64,000 nt of DNA from Roseococcus pinisoli. GTDB taxonomy: Bacteria > Pseudomonadota > Alphaproteobacteria > Acetobacterales > Acetobacteraceae. The stretch's first letter is position 1. Each line of letters opens with the position of its first letter. The position numbers and the translations under genes were made by a program. The notes under the pieces were generated by a model. It had not been told where the DNA came from, did no database searches, and saw only the letters and a list, made by a program, of their open reading frames with translations. This document shows positions 9,929 to 20,458 of this stretch, one piece after another. The stretch spans positions 1,364,001-1,428,000 of the forward strand of contig NZ_JAHCDA010000001.1 of assembly GCF_018413645.1 (NCBI RefSeq), read 5' to 3'.

Positions 9929-10044
9929 GTCGTCGCGCTCCCGCGTTGCGATACGATGGTGGCGGCCCGACAACCGGGCCGCAAGACATGGCGTTCGGGC
10001 TTGTACCGGCGGTCATGCCTCCGCTCATCGGAAGGAAGCGCCCC

Positions 10045-10626
10045 ATGCTTCGACGCCTGTTCTCCCTCATGCTCCTCGCGACCCTCGCCGCCTGCGCGAC
10101 GGGGCCGGAAGTGCGCGTGGATTACGACCGGAACGCCGATTTCGCCCGCTACCGAACCTTCGGCTGGGTCACGCCCCTCGGCACTGACCGCTCGGGCTAT
10201 ACGACGCTGACCACGGACCGCCTCAAGGCCGCCGTGGAGCGGGAGATGGCGGCGCGCGGCTACGCCTATTCGCCCACGGCGCCGGACCTGCTGGTGAACT
10301 TCCACGGCCGCCTGCAGGAGCGCGTGCAGATCTCGGGCGGCGCGCCCTACGCGCCCTTCCCCTATTACGGCTATCGCCAGTACGGCGCCTGGCCCGGCTA
10401 CGCCTTCGCCAGCGGGCCCTTCGTGGACCAGTACACCGAGGGGACGATCAACATCGACCTGGTGGACCGCCGCCGCGATGCGCTGGTCTGGGAAGGCGTG
10501 GCGATCGGGCGCGTCACCGAGCGGGACCGCATCTACCCGCAGGAGCGGATCGACGCGTCGGTGGCGGCCATCTTCTCGCGCTATCCCTACATCGCCGGCC
10601 GCGGGACGCCGGCCCCCGCCCGCTGA
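10045..10626 (+). CDS. DUF4136 lipoprotein
   Basis: 193 residues. The N-terminus is a lipoprotein signal (LLATLAAC, lipobox LAAC). The mature part begins VRVDYDRNADFARYRTFGW, the standard opening of DUF4136, followed by a Tyr/Gly/Pro-rich stretch (about residues 98-140) and the closing ERIDASVAAIFSRYP helix. DUF4136 proteins are small envelope lipoproteins of unknown function, probably outer-membrane anchored. A GGAAGGAAG ribosome-binding stretch precedes the ATG at 10045. It diverges from the DJ-1 gene, with about 115 bases between their starts. Confidence 0.85.
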   Translation: MLRRLFSLMLLATLAACATGPEVRVDYDRNADFARYRTFGWVTPLGTDRSGYTTLTTDRLKAAVEREMAARGYAYSPTAPDLLVNFHGRLQERVQISGGAPYAPFPYYGYRQYGAWPGYAFASGPFVDQYTEGTINIDLVDRRRDALVWEGVAIGRVTERDRIYPQERIDASVAAIFSRYPYIAGRGTPAPAR

Positions 10627-10637
10627 GGCGCTGCCCT

Positions 10638-10676
10638 GAAAAGGAAAAGGGGCGGCGACCCTTCGGTCGCCGCCCC
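10638..10676 (-). terminator. rho-independent terminator of acnA
   Basis: A 12-bp stem GGGGCGGCGACC / GGTCGCCGCCCC with a CTTC loop. Read on the minus strand it is followed by TTTTCCTTTTC. It lies about 30 bases beyond the acnA stop. Read on the plus strand it has no T-run, so it may give only partial termination for the DUF4136 gene. Confidence 0.85.
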
Positions 10677-10707
10677 CTCGATCCGTCCGGAAAGCCCGGG
10701 CCCGTGA

Positions 10708-13404
<2,697 letters not shown>

Positions 13405-13463
13405 CTCGAAATCGTCCTCTACTCTGTTGTTGCGGGTTTAAGCATGACGACGGTTCACGGTCC

Positions 13464-14066
13464 ATGGAGGCGAGCCTGATCGAGGCGCAGGAATTGGCGT
13501 GCTGGCGCGCGGAAAAGCTTGTGTTCAACTGCGTCTCATTCGCAATTGAACCGGGCGATGCGCTGCTCCTCACTGGGCATAACGGCGCGGGCAAGTCCTC
13601 GTTGCTGCGAGTACTGGCCGGGCTGCTTCCCGCTCTCTCGGGAAGTCTCCTCTGGAGCGGCGAGGACGCCTTCGCGGATCTCTCCGCCCACGGCGCGCGG
13701 CTGCGCTACCTGGGCCACCAGGATGCGCTGAAGCCGGCGCTGAGCGCGGCGGAGAACCTGGCCTTCTACGCGCGTCTGCATGGCGGCGACGTCATGGCGG
13801 CGCTGGAGGCGCTGGGCCTCGCCGCCCTGGCGGAGCTGCCGGCCCGCGTGCTGTCCTCCGGCCAGAAGCGGCGGCTGGCGCTCGCGCGGCTCGCGCTGGG
13901 GCAGGCGCCGCTCTGGCTGCTCGACGAGCCCTCCGTGGGGCTGGACGCCGCCTCGGTCGAAAGGCTGGCGCCGCTCTTCGACGCACATCGCGCGGCCGGC
14001 GGCATGGTGATCGCCGCGACGCATCTGCCGCTGCCCTTGCCGGCTGCGCGGGAGCTGCGGCTTTGA
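13464..14066 (+). CDS. ccmA: haem exporter ATP-binding protein CcmA
   Basis: 200 residues, the usual small size for CcmA. Walker A GHNGAGKSS (about residues 38-46), signature LSSGQKRR (about 131-138) and Walker B LWLLDEPS (about 151-158) are all intact. CcmAB(CD) is the ABC module of system I cytochrome c maturation and is needed to release haem from CcmE. The ccmB start overlaps its stop codon. No ccmC or ccmD follows, so the remaining maturation genes must be elsewhere. Confidence 0.97.
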   Translation: MEASLIEAQELACWRAEKLVFNCVSFAIEPGDALLLTGHNGAGKSSLLRVLAGLLPALSGSLLWSGEDAFADLSAHGARLRYLGHQDALKPALSAAENLAFYARLHGGDVMAALEALGLAALAELPARVLSSGQKRRLALARLALGQAPLWLLDEPSVGLDAASVERLAPLFDAHRAAGGMVIAATHLPLPLPAARELRL

Positions 14067-14713
14067 TCCCACTCTTCCTGCGGGAGCTGCGGCTGGCGCT
14101 CCGTCATCCGGCCGACACGCTCGCCTCCGTGATGTTTTTTGTCCTGGTCGCGGCGCTGTTCCCCTTCGGCGTCGGCCCCTCGCCCGAGCTGCTGGCGCGG
14201 GTGGCGCCGGGCGTCCTGGCCGCCGCCGCGCTGCTGGCCGCGCTGCTGCCGTTGGACCGCCTCTTCGGCGCCGAGGCCGAGGACGGCTCGCTCGACCAGC
14301 TCCTGCTCAGCGGCCTGTCTCCCGCCGGCATCGCGGCGGCGAAGGCGGCGGCGCACTGGGTCACGACGGGCCTGCCGCTGGTCGTGGCGACGCCGCTGGC
14401 GGCGGCGCTGCTCAGCCTGCCCGGGGCGGCGATGGGCACGGCGATGGTGGCGCTGGCACTGGGCTCGGCCATCCTCTCGCTGCTCGGGACGGCGGGCGCG
14501 GCCCTGACGCTCGGCGCGCGGCGGGGCGGGGTGCTGCTGCCGCTGCTGGTCCTGCCGCTGGCGATCCCGGTGATGATCTTCGGCGCAGCCGCGATCGAGG
14601 CTTCCTCCTCGGGGCTGGCGGCGCGACCCTACCTGTTGCTGGAGGCAGCGATGCTGGCGCTCGCCCTGCCGCTGGCGCCGCTGGCGGCGGGCGCGGCGCT
14701 GCGGGGCGAGTAG
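14063..14713 (+). CDS. ccmB: haem exporter membrane protein CcmB
   Basis: 216 residues with six hydrophobic segments, the expected CcmB length. The start is a TTG at 14063 overlapping the ccmA stop (TTGA), giving IPLFLRELRLALRHPADTL, the typical CcmB opening. Other family features include FGAEAEDGSLDQLLLSGL (about residues 69-86) and the VLLPLLVLPLAIPVMIFG helix. It is the permease half of the CcmAB transporter in the inner membrane and is translationally coupled to ccmA. Confidence 0.96.
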   Translation: MIPLFLRELRLALRHPADTLASVMFFVLVAALFPFGVGPSPELLARVAPGVLAAAALLAALLPLDRLFGAEAEDGSLDQLLLSGLSPAGIAAAKAAAHWVTTGLPLVVATPLAAALLSLPGAAMGTAMVALALGSAILSLLGTAGAALTLGARRGGVLLPLLVLPLAIPVMIFGAAAIEASSSGLAARPYLLLEAAMLALALPLAPLAAGAALRGE

Positions 14714-14725
14714 CGGGGCCCGCGC

Positions 14726-15208
14726 TCAGTCCGCGGTCAGCATTTCCTTGGCGGCGCCGCGCAGCTCCGCCAGCGAGGCGCGGGCGCGCTCGGCCGAGCC
14801 GGGGGCCAGCTGCGCCTGCAGCGCGTCCTGCGCGGCGCGCCAGGCCGGCAGCGCCTCGGCCAGCTTGGCGTGGCCGGCCGCGGTCAGGCTGTAGGTGATG
14901 CGGCGGCCCTTGCCGGGCGCGCCGACCAGGAGATCGGCCTCGAGCAGCCGCGTCAGGTTCCGGGTGAGGGTGGAGCGCTCGATGCTGAGGCGGTCCGCCA
15001 GCTCACGGGCGGAATCCGCCCTTCCGGCCGCGACCACGACCAGCACGCCGAATTGCGAGGGCTCCAGGCCGAAGGGCGCCAGGCGGGCCGCATAGGCGCG
15101 CGAGATGACGTTCGCGGTGCGCCGTGCGGCGAAGGCCAGACACTCCACGCCGATGGCCGAGCAGGTTTCGGCGGCGGCGTCGGGCGTGAGGGAGGTTTTG
15201 CGGACCAT
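14726..15208 (-). CDS. MarR family transcriptional regulator
   Basis: 160 residues from the ATG at 15208. In-frame GTG (15223) and ATG (15217) starts also exist but lie inside a palindrome that looks like an operator. The winged-helix core has LAPFGLEPSQFGVLVVV, ARELADRLSIERSTLTRNL (recognition helix) and GKGRRITYSLTAAGH (wing). MarR proteins are dimeric repressors responding to aromatic or oxidising ligands. No transporter or enzyme gene is divergently adjacent, so its target is not evident; autoregulation is likely from the palindrome. Confidence 0.9.
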   Translation of the reverse strand: MVRKTSLTPDAAAETCSAIGVECLAFAARRTANVISRAYAARLAPFGLEPSQFGVLVVVAAGRADSARELADRLSIERSTLTRNLTRLLEADLLVGAPGKGRRITYSLTAAGHAKLAEALPAWRAAQDALQAQLAPGSAERARASLAELRGAAKEMLTAD

Positions 15209-15210
15209 AT

Positions 15211-15224
15211 CGTGCATATACACG
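15211..15224. promoter_or_regulatory. candidate operator overlapping the MarR gene start
   Basis: CGTGCATATACACG is an inverted repeat (CGTG-N6-CACG, with an AT-rich near-symmetric centre) just upstream of the preferred ATG. MarR sites are typically AT-centred palindromes overlapping the regulator's own promoter. Confidence 0.4.
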
Positions 15225-15288
15225 AATAAACCGCTGAATTAAAGCAATATTTTAGGGGGTGGGAAATCGCGCGAGCGTCGGGGAAAGG

Positions 15289-15328
15289 CCCCGGCGGGAC
15301 CTTGGTTGGGGGGGACGTCCCGCCGGGG
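15289..15328. repeat. 12-bp perfect inverted repeat in the radA upstream region
   Basis: CCCCGGCGGGAC (15289-15300) and GTCCCGCCGGGG (15317-15328) are perfect reverse complements separated by 16 bases. It sits in the 305-base gap between the MarR gene and radA, which holds no convincing ORF. No T-run follows on either strand, so it is not a standard terminator. It could be a factor-dependent terminator, a leader structure or a protein-binding site. Confidence 0.6.
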
Positions 15329-15491
15329 ATGCCGTCGCGCGCGGGGGAAGTTTCTTGCGCAACGGCAAACTCAAGGTGGTGCGTCATCTTAACGCGTGAA
15401 AGGTCAAGGAGTTGTCGAAAAGCGGGCCGTTTTTGATCGATTTCGCGCGGCATTTCGCGGGGCGATGACAGCGGCCTTGCCTCGGTGGTTT

Positions 15492-15506
15492 GTTCTATTT
15501 ATGTTC
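15492..15506 (+). promoter_or_regulatory. SOS (LexA) box of alphaproteobacterial type
   Basis: GTTC-TATTTAT-GTTC matches the alphaproteobacterial LexA consensus GTTC-N7-GTTC exactly, with an AT-only spacer. It ends 7 bases before the radA ATG, so bound LexA would block initiation of a short-leader or leaderless transcript. The match is seen; LexA control is inferred. Confidence 0.65.
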
Positions 15507-15513
15507 TTTATCC

Positions 15514-16920
15514 ATGGCCAAGGATCGCACCCGCTTCGTCTGTCAGTCCTGCGGGGCCGATCACCCCAAATGGCAGGGCCGGTGCGACGGCTGCGGCGAG
15601 TGGAACACCCTCGTCGAGGAATCGGTCGCGCCGCGCGGGCCCGGCCCGGCCGGCAAGGCGCCGCCGGGACGCGGCATCGCCTTCGTGGGCCTCGCCGGCG
15701 AGAGCGCGCCGCCGCCGCGCCATCTGACCGGCATCGCCGAGCTCGACCGCGTACTGGGCGGCGGCTTCGTGCCGGCCTCGGCCGTGCTGGTCGGTGGCGA
15801 TCCGGGCATCGGCAAGTCCACCATCCTGCTCCAGGCCGCGGCACGCATGGCCGAGGCGGGCAAGCGCGTCCTCTACATCTCGGGCGAGGAATCGGTGGCG
15901 CAGGTGCGGTTGCGCGCGCGCCGGCTGGGCCTCTCCGAGGCGCCGATGGCGCTGGCGGCCGCCTCGGGCCTGCGTGACATCCTGGCCAGCCTCGAGGCCG
16001 AGCAGGAAGCCGCGCTGGTCGTCATCGATTCCATCCAGACCATGTGGCTGGACGCGCTGGATTCGGCGCCCGGCACCGTCGCCCAGGTCCGCACCTGCGC
16101 CTTCGAGCTCATCCGCTGCGCCAAGGCGCGCGGCTTCGCGCTGGTGCTGGTGGGGCATGTGACGAAGGAGGGCACGCTCGCCGGGCCCCGCGTGCTGGAG
16201 CACATGGTCGACGCGACGCTCTACTTCGAAGGCGATCGCGGCCATCAGTTCCGCATCCTGCGCGCCACCAAGAACCGCTTCGGCGCCACCGACGAGATCG
16301 GCGTCTTCGAAATGACCGAGGGCGGGCTGATGGAGGTCACCAACCCCTCCGCCCTCTTCCTCGCGGAGCGACGCGGCAACATCTCCGGCAGCGCGGTCTT
16401 CGCGGGGCTGGAGGGCACGCGGCCTGTGCTGGTGGAGGTGCAGGCGCTGCTCTCGCCCAGCAATGGCGGCAGCCCGCGCCGCCAGGTGGTGGGCTGGGAG
16501 GGCGGGCGGCTCTCCATGCTGCTGGCCGTGCTGGAGGCGCGCTGCAACCTCACCTTCGCCCAGGCCGACGTCTATCTGAACATCGCCGGCGGGCTGCGCA
16601 TCAACGAGCCGGCGGCGGACATGGCCGTCGCCGCGGCGCTGGTCTCGGCCATCACCGATCGGCCCACCGATCCGGATGCGGTCTATTTCGGCGAGGTCGG
16701 CCTTTCCGGCGAGATCCGGCAGGTCTCCCAGGCCGAGCAGCGCCTGCGCGAGGCGCAGAAGCTGGGCTTCGCCGCCGCCGTCCTGCCGCGCCGCGTGGCG
16801 CGCGGCAGCAAGGCGCCCACGCCCATCGAGGGGCTACGGTTGACGGAGGTGGGCCATCTGGCCGACCTGGTGGCGCCCTTCGCGGCCGGCACCCTGAAGC
16901 GCGAGAAGGTCCGGGAATGA
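15514..16920 (+). CDS. radA: DNA repair protein RadA
   Basis: 468 residues. Domains in order: an N-terminal C4 zinc finger (C10, C13, C24, C27), a RecA-like ATPase with Walker A GGDPGIGKST (residues 94-103), the RadA-specific KNRFG motif (253-257) and a C-terminal Lon-protease-like domain (about 300-455). RadA drives branch migration of recombination intermediates. The ATG at 15514 gives the family start MAKDRTRFVCQSCG. No Shine-Dalgarno is evident and an SOS-type box lies immediately upstream. It overlaps the alkyltransferase gene by ATGA, so the two DNA-repair genes probably form one transcript. Confidence 0.98.
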   Translation: MAKDRTRFVCQSCGADHPKWQGRCDGCGEWNTLVEESVAPRGPGPAGKAPPGRGIAFVGLAGESAPPPRHLTGIAELDRVLGGGFVPASAVLVGGDPGIGKSTILLQAAARMAEAGKRVLYISGEESVAQVRLRARRLGLSEAPMALAAASGLRDILASLEAEQEAALVVIDSIQTMWLDALDSAPGTVAQVRTCAFELIRCAKARGFALVLVGHVTKEGTLAGPRVLEHMVDATLYFEGDRGHQFRILRATKNRFGATDEIGVFEMTEGGLMEVTNPSALFLAERRGNISGSAVFAGLEGTRPVLVEVQALLSPSNGGSPRRQVVGWEGGRLSMLLAVLEARCNLTFAQADVYLNIAGGLRINEPAADMAVAAALVSAITDRPTDPDAVYFGEVGLSGEIRQVSQAEQRLREAQKLGFAAAVLPRRVARGSKAPTPIEGLRLTEVGHLADLVAPFAAGTLKREKVRE

Positions 16921-17444
16921 CCGGCCCGCGCCTCCTGCTGGACCGGCTGGCGACGCCGCTCGGCGAGGCGCTGTTGGTCACGGACGGGGAGGGCTTTCTC
17001 CGCGGCCTCGACTGGTCCGACCACGAGGCGCGGCTGACCTATCTGCTCCGCCTCAACTACCGCCCCTTCGCGCCTGAACTGGGCACGGCGCCCGTGGCCC
17101 TGCGCCAGGCGCTGACGGCTTATTTCGAGGGCGAGCTCGACCGCCTCGCCGCCATCGCCTGGCGCGCGGAGGGCACGCCCTTCCAGCGGGCGCTGTGGGA
17201 GGCCCTGGCGACCATCCCGCTGGGCACGACGCTCAGCTACGCCGCCCTGGCCGCGAAGCTCGGCCGTCCGCGCGCGCTGCGCGCCGTGGGCGCGGCCAAT
17301 GGCGCGAACCCCATCAGCGTGGTGGTGCCTTGCCACCGGGCGATCGGCAGCGACGGCTCGCTGACCGGCTATGGCGGCGGGCTGGAGCGCAAGCGCTGGC
17401 TGCTGCGCCACGAGGGCGCGGCCTTCCGCGAGGCCCGGAACTGA
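16917..17444 (+). CDS. ogt: methylated-DNA-protein cysteine methyltransferase
   Basis: 175 residues. It removes alkyl groups from O6-alkylguanine in a suicide reaction. The active-site PCHR motif is intact (Cys139), preceded by ANGANPISVV, and the DNA-binding helix-turn-helix is in LSYAALAAKLGRPRALRAVG. The N-terminal domain is of Ogt type without the AdaA zinc domain. The start codon overlaps the radA stop (ATGA), so translation is coupled and regulation shared, possibly through the SOS-type box before radA. Confidence 0.95.
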   Translation: MTGPRLLLDRLATPLGEALLVTDGEGFLRGLDWSDHEARLTYLLRLNYRPFAPELGTAPVALRQALTAYFEGELDRLAAIAWRAEGTPFQRALWEALATIPLGTTLSYAALAAKLGRPRALRAVGAANGANPISVVVPCHRAIGSDGSLTGYGGGLERKRWLLRHEGAAFREARN

Positions 17445-17625
17445 TCGCCGCGCGGCGGCCGGCAAGCCGAGCGCAAAGCTCCGCTTCCCCACACCCCGAG
17501 GCGCCAAACACCGTCTTTGCGGCCGAAAGCCCCGCCTTTCCGCGAATGCGCCGCAGCCGCATTGACCTCTTCCATTCCCACGGGGGCTCACACGAAACGC
17601 GACATGCGGCTATACGCGGCGGACC

Positions 17626-18186
17626 ATGACCTGGGCCGATGGCGTTCTCCTCATCGTGATGGTGGTTTCGGCCATCCTCTCCTTCCTGCGCGGCTTCGTG
17701 CGCGAGGTGCTGGGCGTCGCTGCCTGGATCGGCGCGGCCCTGGCGGCCTTCCGCTTCCGCGACCCCGTGGTCTCCATGCTCGGCGGCGCGATCGAGCCTG
17801 ACTGGCTGGCCGAGGGCGTGGCCGTCGGCGTGGTCTTCCTCGTCGTGCTGGTCGTGCTGAAGCTTGTCATCCACGCATTGGCGGGTCGCGTGCAGAGCAG
17901 CCCGCTGGGGGGTGTGGATCGTTCGCTCGGGGCCATATTCGGTCTGGCGCGCGGGGCCTTCATCGCCGCCTTGGCCTTCGTTCTGGCGGGACTCTTCGTC
18001 CCCGCCGTGGAGCGCTGGCCCGAGGGAGTGAGGGAAGCCCGTGCCCTGCCGCTCGTCGTCGATGTCGCAAGATGGGTTGTCGGTCTGATGCCGGAGGAGT
18101 ATCGCCCCCGGATCGCCGCGCCCCCCGAGCGCCGTGAGCCTACGCAGGAGGATCTGATGCGTCCGCCTGCCCGCAACCGAACCTAG
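17626..18186 (+). CDS. cvpA: CvpA family membrane protein
   Basis: 186 residues with four hydrophobic segments (about 4-22, 27-44, 62-84 and 102-125), then a Pro/Arg-rich cytoplasmic tail. The N-terminus is typical (TWADGVLLIVMVVSAILSFLRGFVREVLG). CvpA is linked to colicin V production and envelope or bile-salt tolerance in enterobacteria; its biochemical role is open. It lies 11 bases before purF, the same pairing as in E. coli and many Alphaproteobacteria. Confidence 0.93.
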   Translation: MTWADGVLLIVMVVSAILSFLRGFVREVLGVAAWIGAALAAFRFRDPVVSMLGGAIEPDWLAEGVAVGVVFLVVLVVLKLVIHALAGRVQSSPLGGVDRSLGAIFGLARGAFIAALAFVLAGLFVPAVERWPEGVREARALPLVVDVARWVVGLMPEEYRPRIAAPPERREPTQEDLMRPPARNRT

Positions 18187-18197
18187 AGGCCGACCCC

Positions 18198-19649
18198 ATG
18201 CCGCTGCCGCTCTCGGAAGACGACAAGTTCCATGAGGAATGCGGCGTCTTCGGCGTCTGGCGCCACAAGGACGCGGCGGCGCTGACCGCCCTCGGCCTTC
18301 ACGCCCTCCAGCATCGCGGCCAGGAAGCCTCGGGCATCGTCACGCTCGACGAAGCCGGCCTCTTCCATACCCATAAGGGCCTCGGCCTCGTCGGCGACAT
18401 CTTCGGCGATGCGAAGGTCATGGCCAGCCTGCCCGGCAGCGCGGCCATCGGCCATAACCGCTACGCCACCACGGGCGAGACGGCGCTGCGCAACGTGCAG
18501 CCGCTCTTTGCCGACTTCGAGTTCGGCGGCCTCGCCGTCGGCCATAACGGCAACCTGACCAATGCCGGCGTCCTGAAGCGCGCGCTGGTCCGGCGCGGCT
18601 GCCTCTTCCAGTCGACGACGGACAGCGAGGTCTTCGTCCACCTCATCGCCATCAGCCTCTACTCGACGGTGCTCGACCGGCTGATCGACGCGCTGAAGCA
18701 GGTGCAGGGCGCCTATTCGCTTGTGGCGCTGCATCACGGCGCCCTGATCGGCGCGCGCGACCCGCTGGGCGTGCGTCCCCTCGTGCTCGGCCGGCTGAAC
18801 GACGGCTGGGTGCTGGCCAGCGAGACCTGCGCGCTCGACATCGTCGGCGCCGATTTCGTGCGCGACATCGAGCCGGGCGAGATCGTCGTGATCGACGACA
18901 GCGGCATCCGTTCGGTGACGCCGTTCTCGAACACCGAAAGCCGCTTCTGCATCTTCGAGTACATCTATTTCGCGCGGCCCGACTCCGTCATGGAAGGCAC
19001 GCCCGTCTACGACACGCGCAAGCGCATCGGCGCCGAGCTGTCGCGCGAGAGCGCGGTGTCGGCCGATGTGGTCGTGCCGGTGCCCGACAGCGGCGTGCCG
19101 GCCGCCATGGGCTATGCGGTGGAATCCGGCATTCCCTTCGAGCTCGGCATCATCCGCAACCATTATGTGGGCCGCACCTTCATCGAGCCGACGGACCAGA
19201 TCCGCCACCTCGGCGTGAAGCTGAAGCACAGCGCCAACCGCGCCGTGCTCGAGGGCAAGCGCGTCATCCTCGTCGACGATTCGATCGTGCGCGGCACCAC
19301 CTCGAAGAAGATCGTCGAGATGGTCCGCCAGGCCGGCGCGGCGGAGGTGCATATGCGCATCTCCTCGCCGCCGACGACGCATAGCTGCTTCTACGGCATC
19401 GACACGCCCGAGCGCAGCGCGCTGCTCGCCGCCAAGCACGACGTGGAGGAGATGGCGAAGCTGATCGGCGCCGACAGCCTGGCCTTCATCTCCCTGGACG
19501 GCCTTTACCGCGCCCTCGGCAAGCCCGGCCGCGACAGCGCGAAGCCCGCTTTCTGCGACGCCTGCTTCACGGGCGACTATGCGATCCCGCTGACCGACAT
19601 GGCGGATAATGCCGAGCGCCGCAGCGCCCTCGAGAAGGCCAGCGCGTGA
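18198..19649 (+). CDS. purF: amidophosphoribosyltransferase
   Basis: 483 residues. It makes 5-phosphoribosylamine from PRPP and glutamine, the first step of purine synthesis. The N-terminal nucleophile is Cys15 (EECGVFG), implying removal of a 14-residue propeptide. The PRPP loop is VILVDDSIVRGTTSKK. Four cysteines at 251, 397, 453 and 456 are in the contexts of the [4Fe-4S] ligands of the B. subtilis enzyme (CIFEYIYF, SCFYG, CDACFTG), so this is the iron-sulfur, oxygen-sensitive type. The stop overlaps the next gene's GTG. Confidence 0.99.
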   Translation: MPLPLSEDDKFHEECGVFGVWRHKDAAALTALGLHALQHRGQEASGIVTLDEAGLFHTHKGLGLVGDIFGDAKVMASLPGSAAIGHNRYATTGETALRNVQPLFADFEFGGLAVGHNGNLTNAGVLKRALVRRGCLFQSTTDSEVFVHLIAISLYSTVLDRLIDALKQVQGAYSLVALHHGALIGARDPLGVRPLVLGRLNDGWVLASETCALDIVGADFVRDIEPGEIVVIDDSGIRSVTPFSNTESRFCIFEYIYFARPDSVMEGTPVYDTRKRIGAELSRESAVSADVVVPVPDSGVPAAMGYAVESGIPFELGIIRNHYVGRTFIEPTDQIRHLGVKLKHSANRAVLEGKRVILVDDSIVRGTTSKKIVEMVRQAGAAEVHMRISSPPTTHSCFYGIDTPERSALLAAKHDVEEMAKLIGADSLAFISLDGLYRALGKPGRDSAKPAFCDACFTGDYAIPLTDMADNAERRSALEKASA

Positions 19650-20353
19650 GCGCGCGTCCGTTGGAAGGCCAGGTCGCCCTCGTCACGGGGGCGAGCCGGG
19701 GGATCGGCCGCGCGGCCGCGCTCGCTCTCGCGGGAATGGGCGCCCATCTGGTGCTCACGGCGCGCAGCCAGGGCGGCCTCGAGGAGACGGATGACCTGAT
19801 CCGCGCCGCCGGCGGCTCCGCGACGCTCCTGCCGCTCGACATGGTGCGCGAGGGCGATCAGCTCGATAAGCTGGGCCCCTCTCTCGCCGAGCGTTTCGGC
19901 CGGCTGGACGTGCTGGTGCATGCGGCCGGCATCCTGACGAAGCTGACGCCCGCCGCGCACATCATGCCGCGCGACTGGGAGGAGAGCCTCGCGGTCAATA
20001 TCAGCTCGACCTGGCGGTTGATCCGCACCTGCGATCCCGTGCTGCGCCTCGCGCCGGCCGGGCGCGCGGTCGTCCTGACGGACAGCTACGCCGAGAATCC
20101 CACGGCCTATTTCGGCCTCTACTCCGCGGCCAAGGCGGCCCAGGCGCATCTCGTGCGTTGCTGGGCGGCGGAGCTCGGGCAGACGTCGCTGCGCGCCGTG
20201 CTGGCCGATCCGGGCCCGGTGGCCACGCATCTCCGCCGCACCGCCTTCCCGGGCGAGGACCAGGCGAAGATCCGCCAGCCGGCCGAGGTGGGGCCCGCGA
20301 TCGCGAAGCTGGTGGCCGGGAGCCCGGAGAATGGCGCGACCGTCCGGCTCTGA
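19646..20353 (+). CDS. SDR family oxidoreductase
   Basis: 235 residues from a GTG at 19646 that overlaps the purF stop (GTGA). Classical short-chain dehydrogenase: cofactor motif TGASRGIG (about residues 14-21), HAAG in place of NNAG, a Ser in LTDSY and catalytic Y159-x3-K163 (YSAAK). It resembles alphaproteobacterial proteins routinely found behind purF. The substrate is unknown, and coupling to purF does not by itself prove a purine-related role. Confidence 0.9.
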   Translation: MSARPLEGQVALVTGASRGIGRAAALALAGMGAHLVLTARSQGGLEETDDLIRAAGGSATLLPLDMVREGDQLDKLGPSLAERFGRLDVLVHAAGILTKLTPAAHIMPRDWEESLAVNISSTWRLIRTCDPVLRLAPAGRAVVLTDSYAENPTAYFGLYSAAKAAQAHLVRCWAAELGQTSLRAVLADPGPVATHLRRTAFPGEDQAKIRQPAEVGPAIAKLVAGSPENGATVRL

Positions 20354-20458
20354 CAGCCGAATTGGCGCTGCCTTCGCAACCGATCGCGCGCATGGCGCGC
20401 GGCGCGCCCGGACCAACCTTCTCCCTGGCGCACCCGCTCGGCGGCTGAGGGCCTGAAC

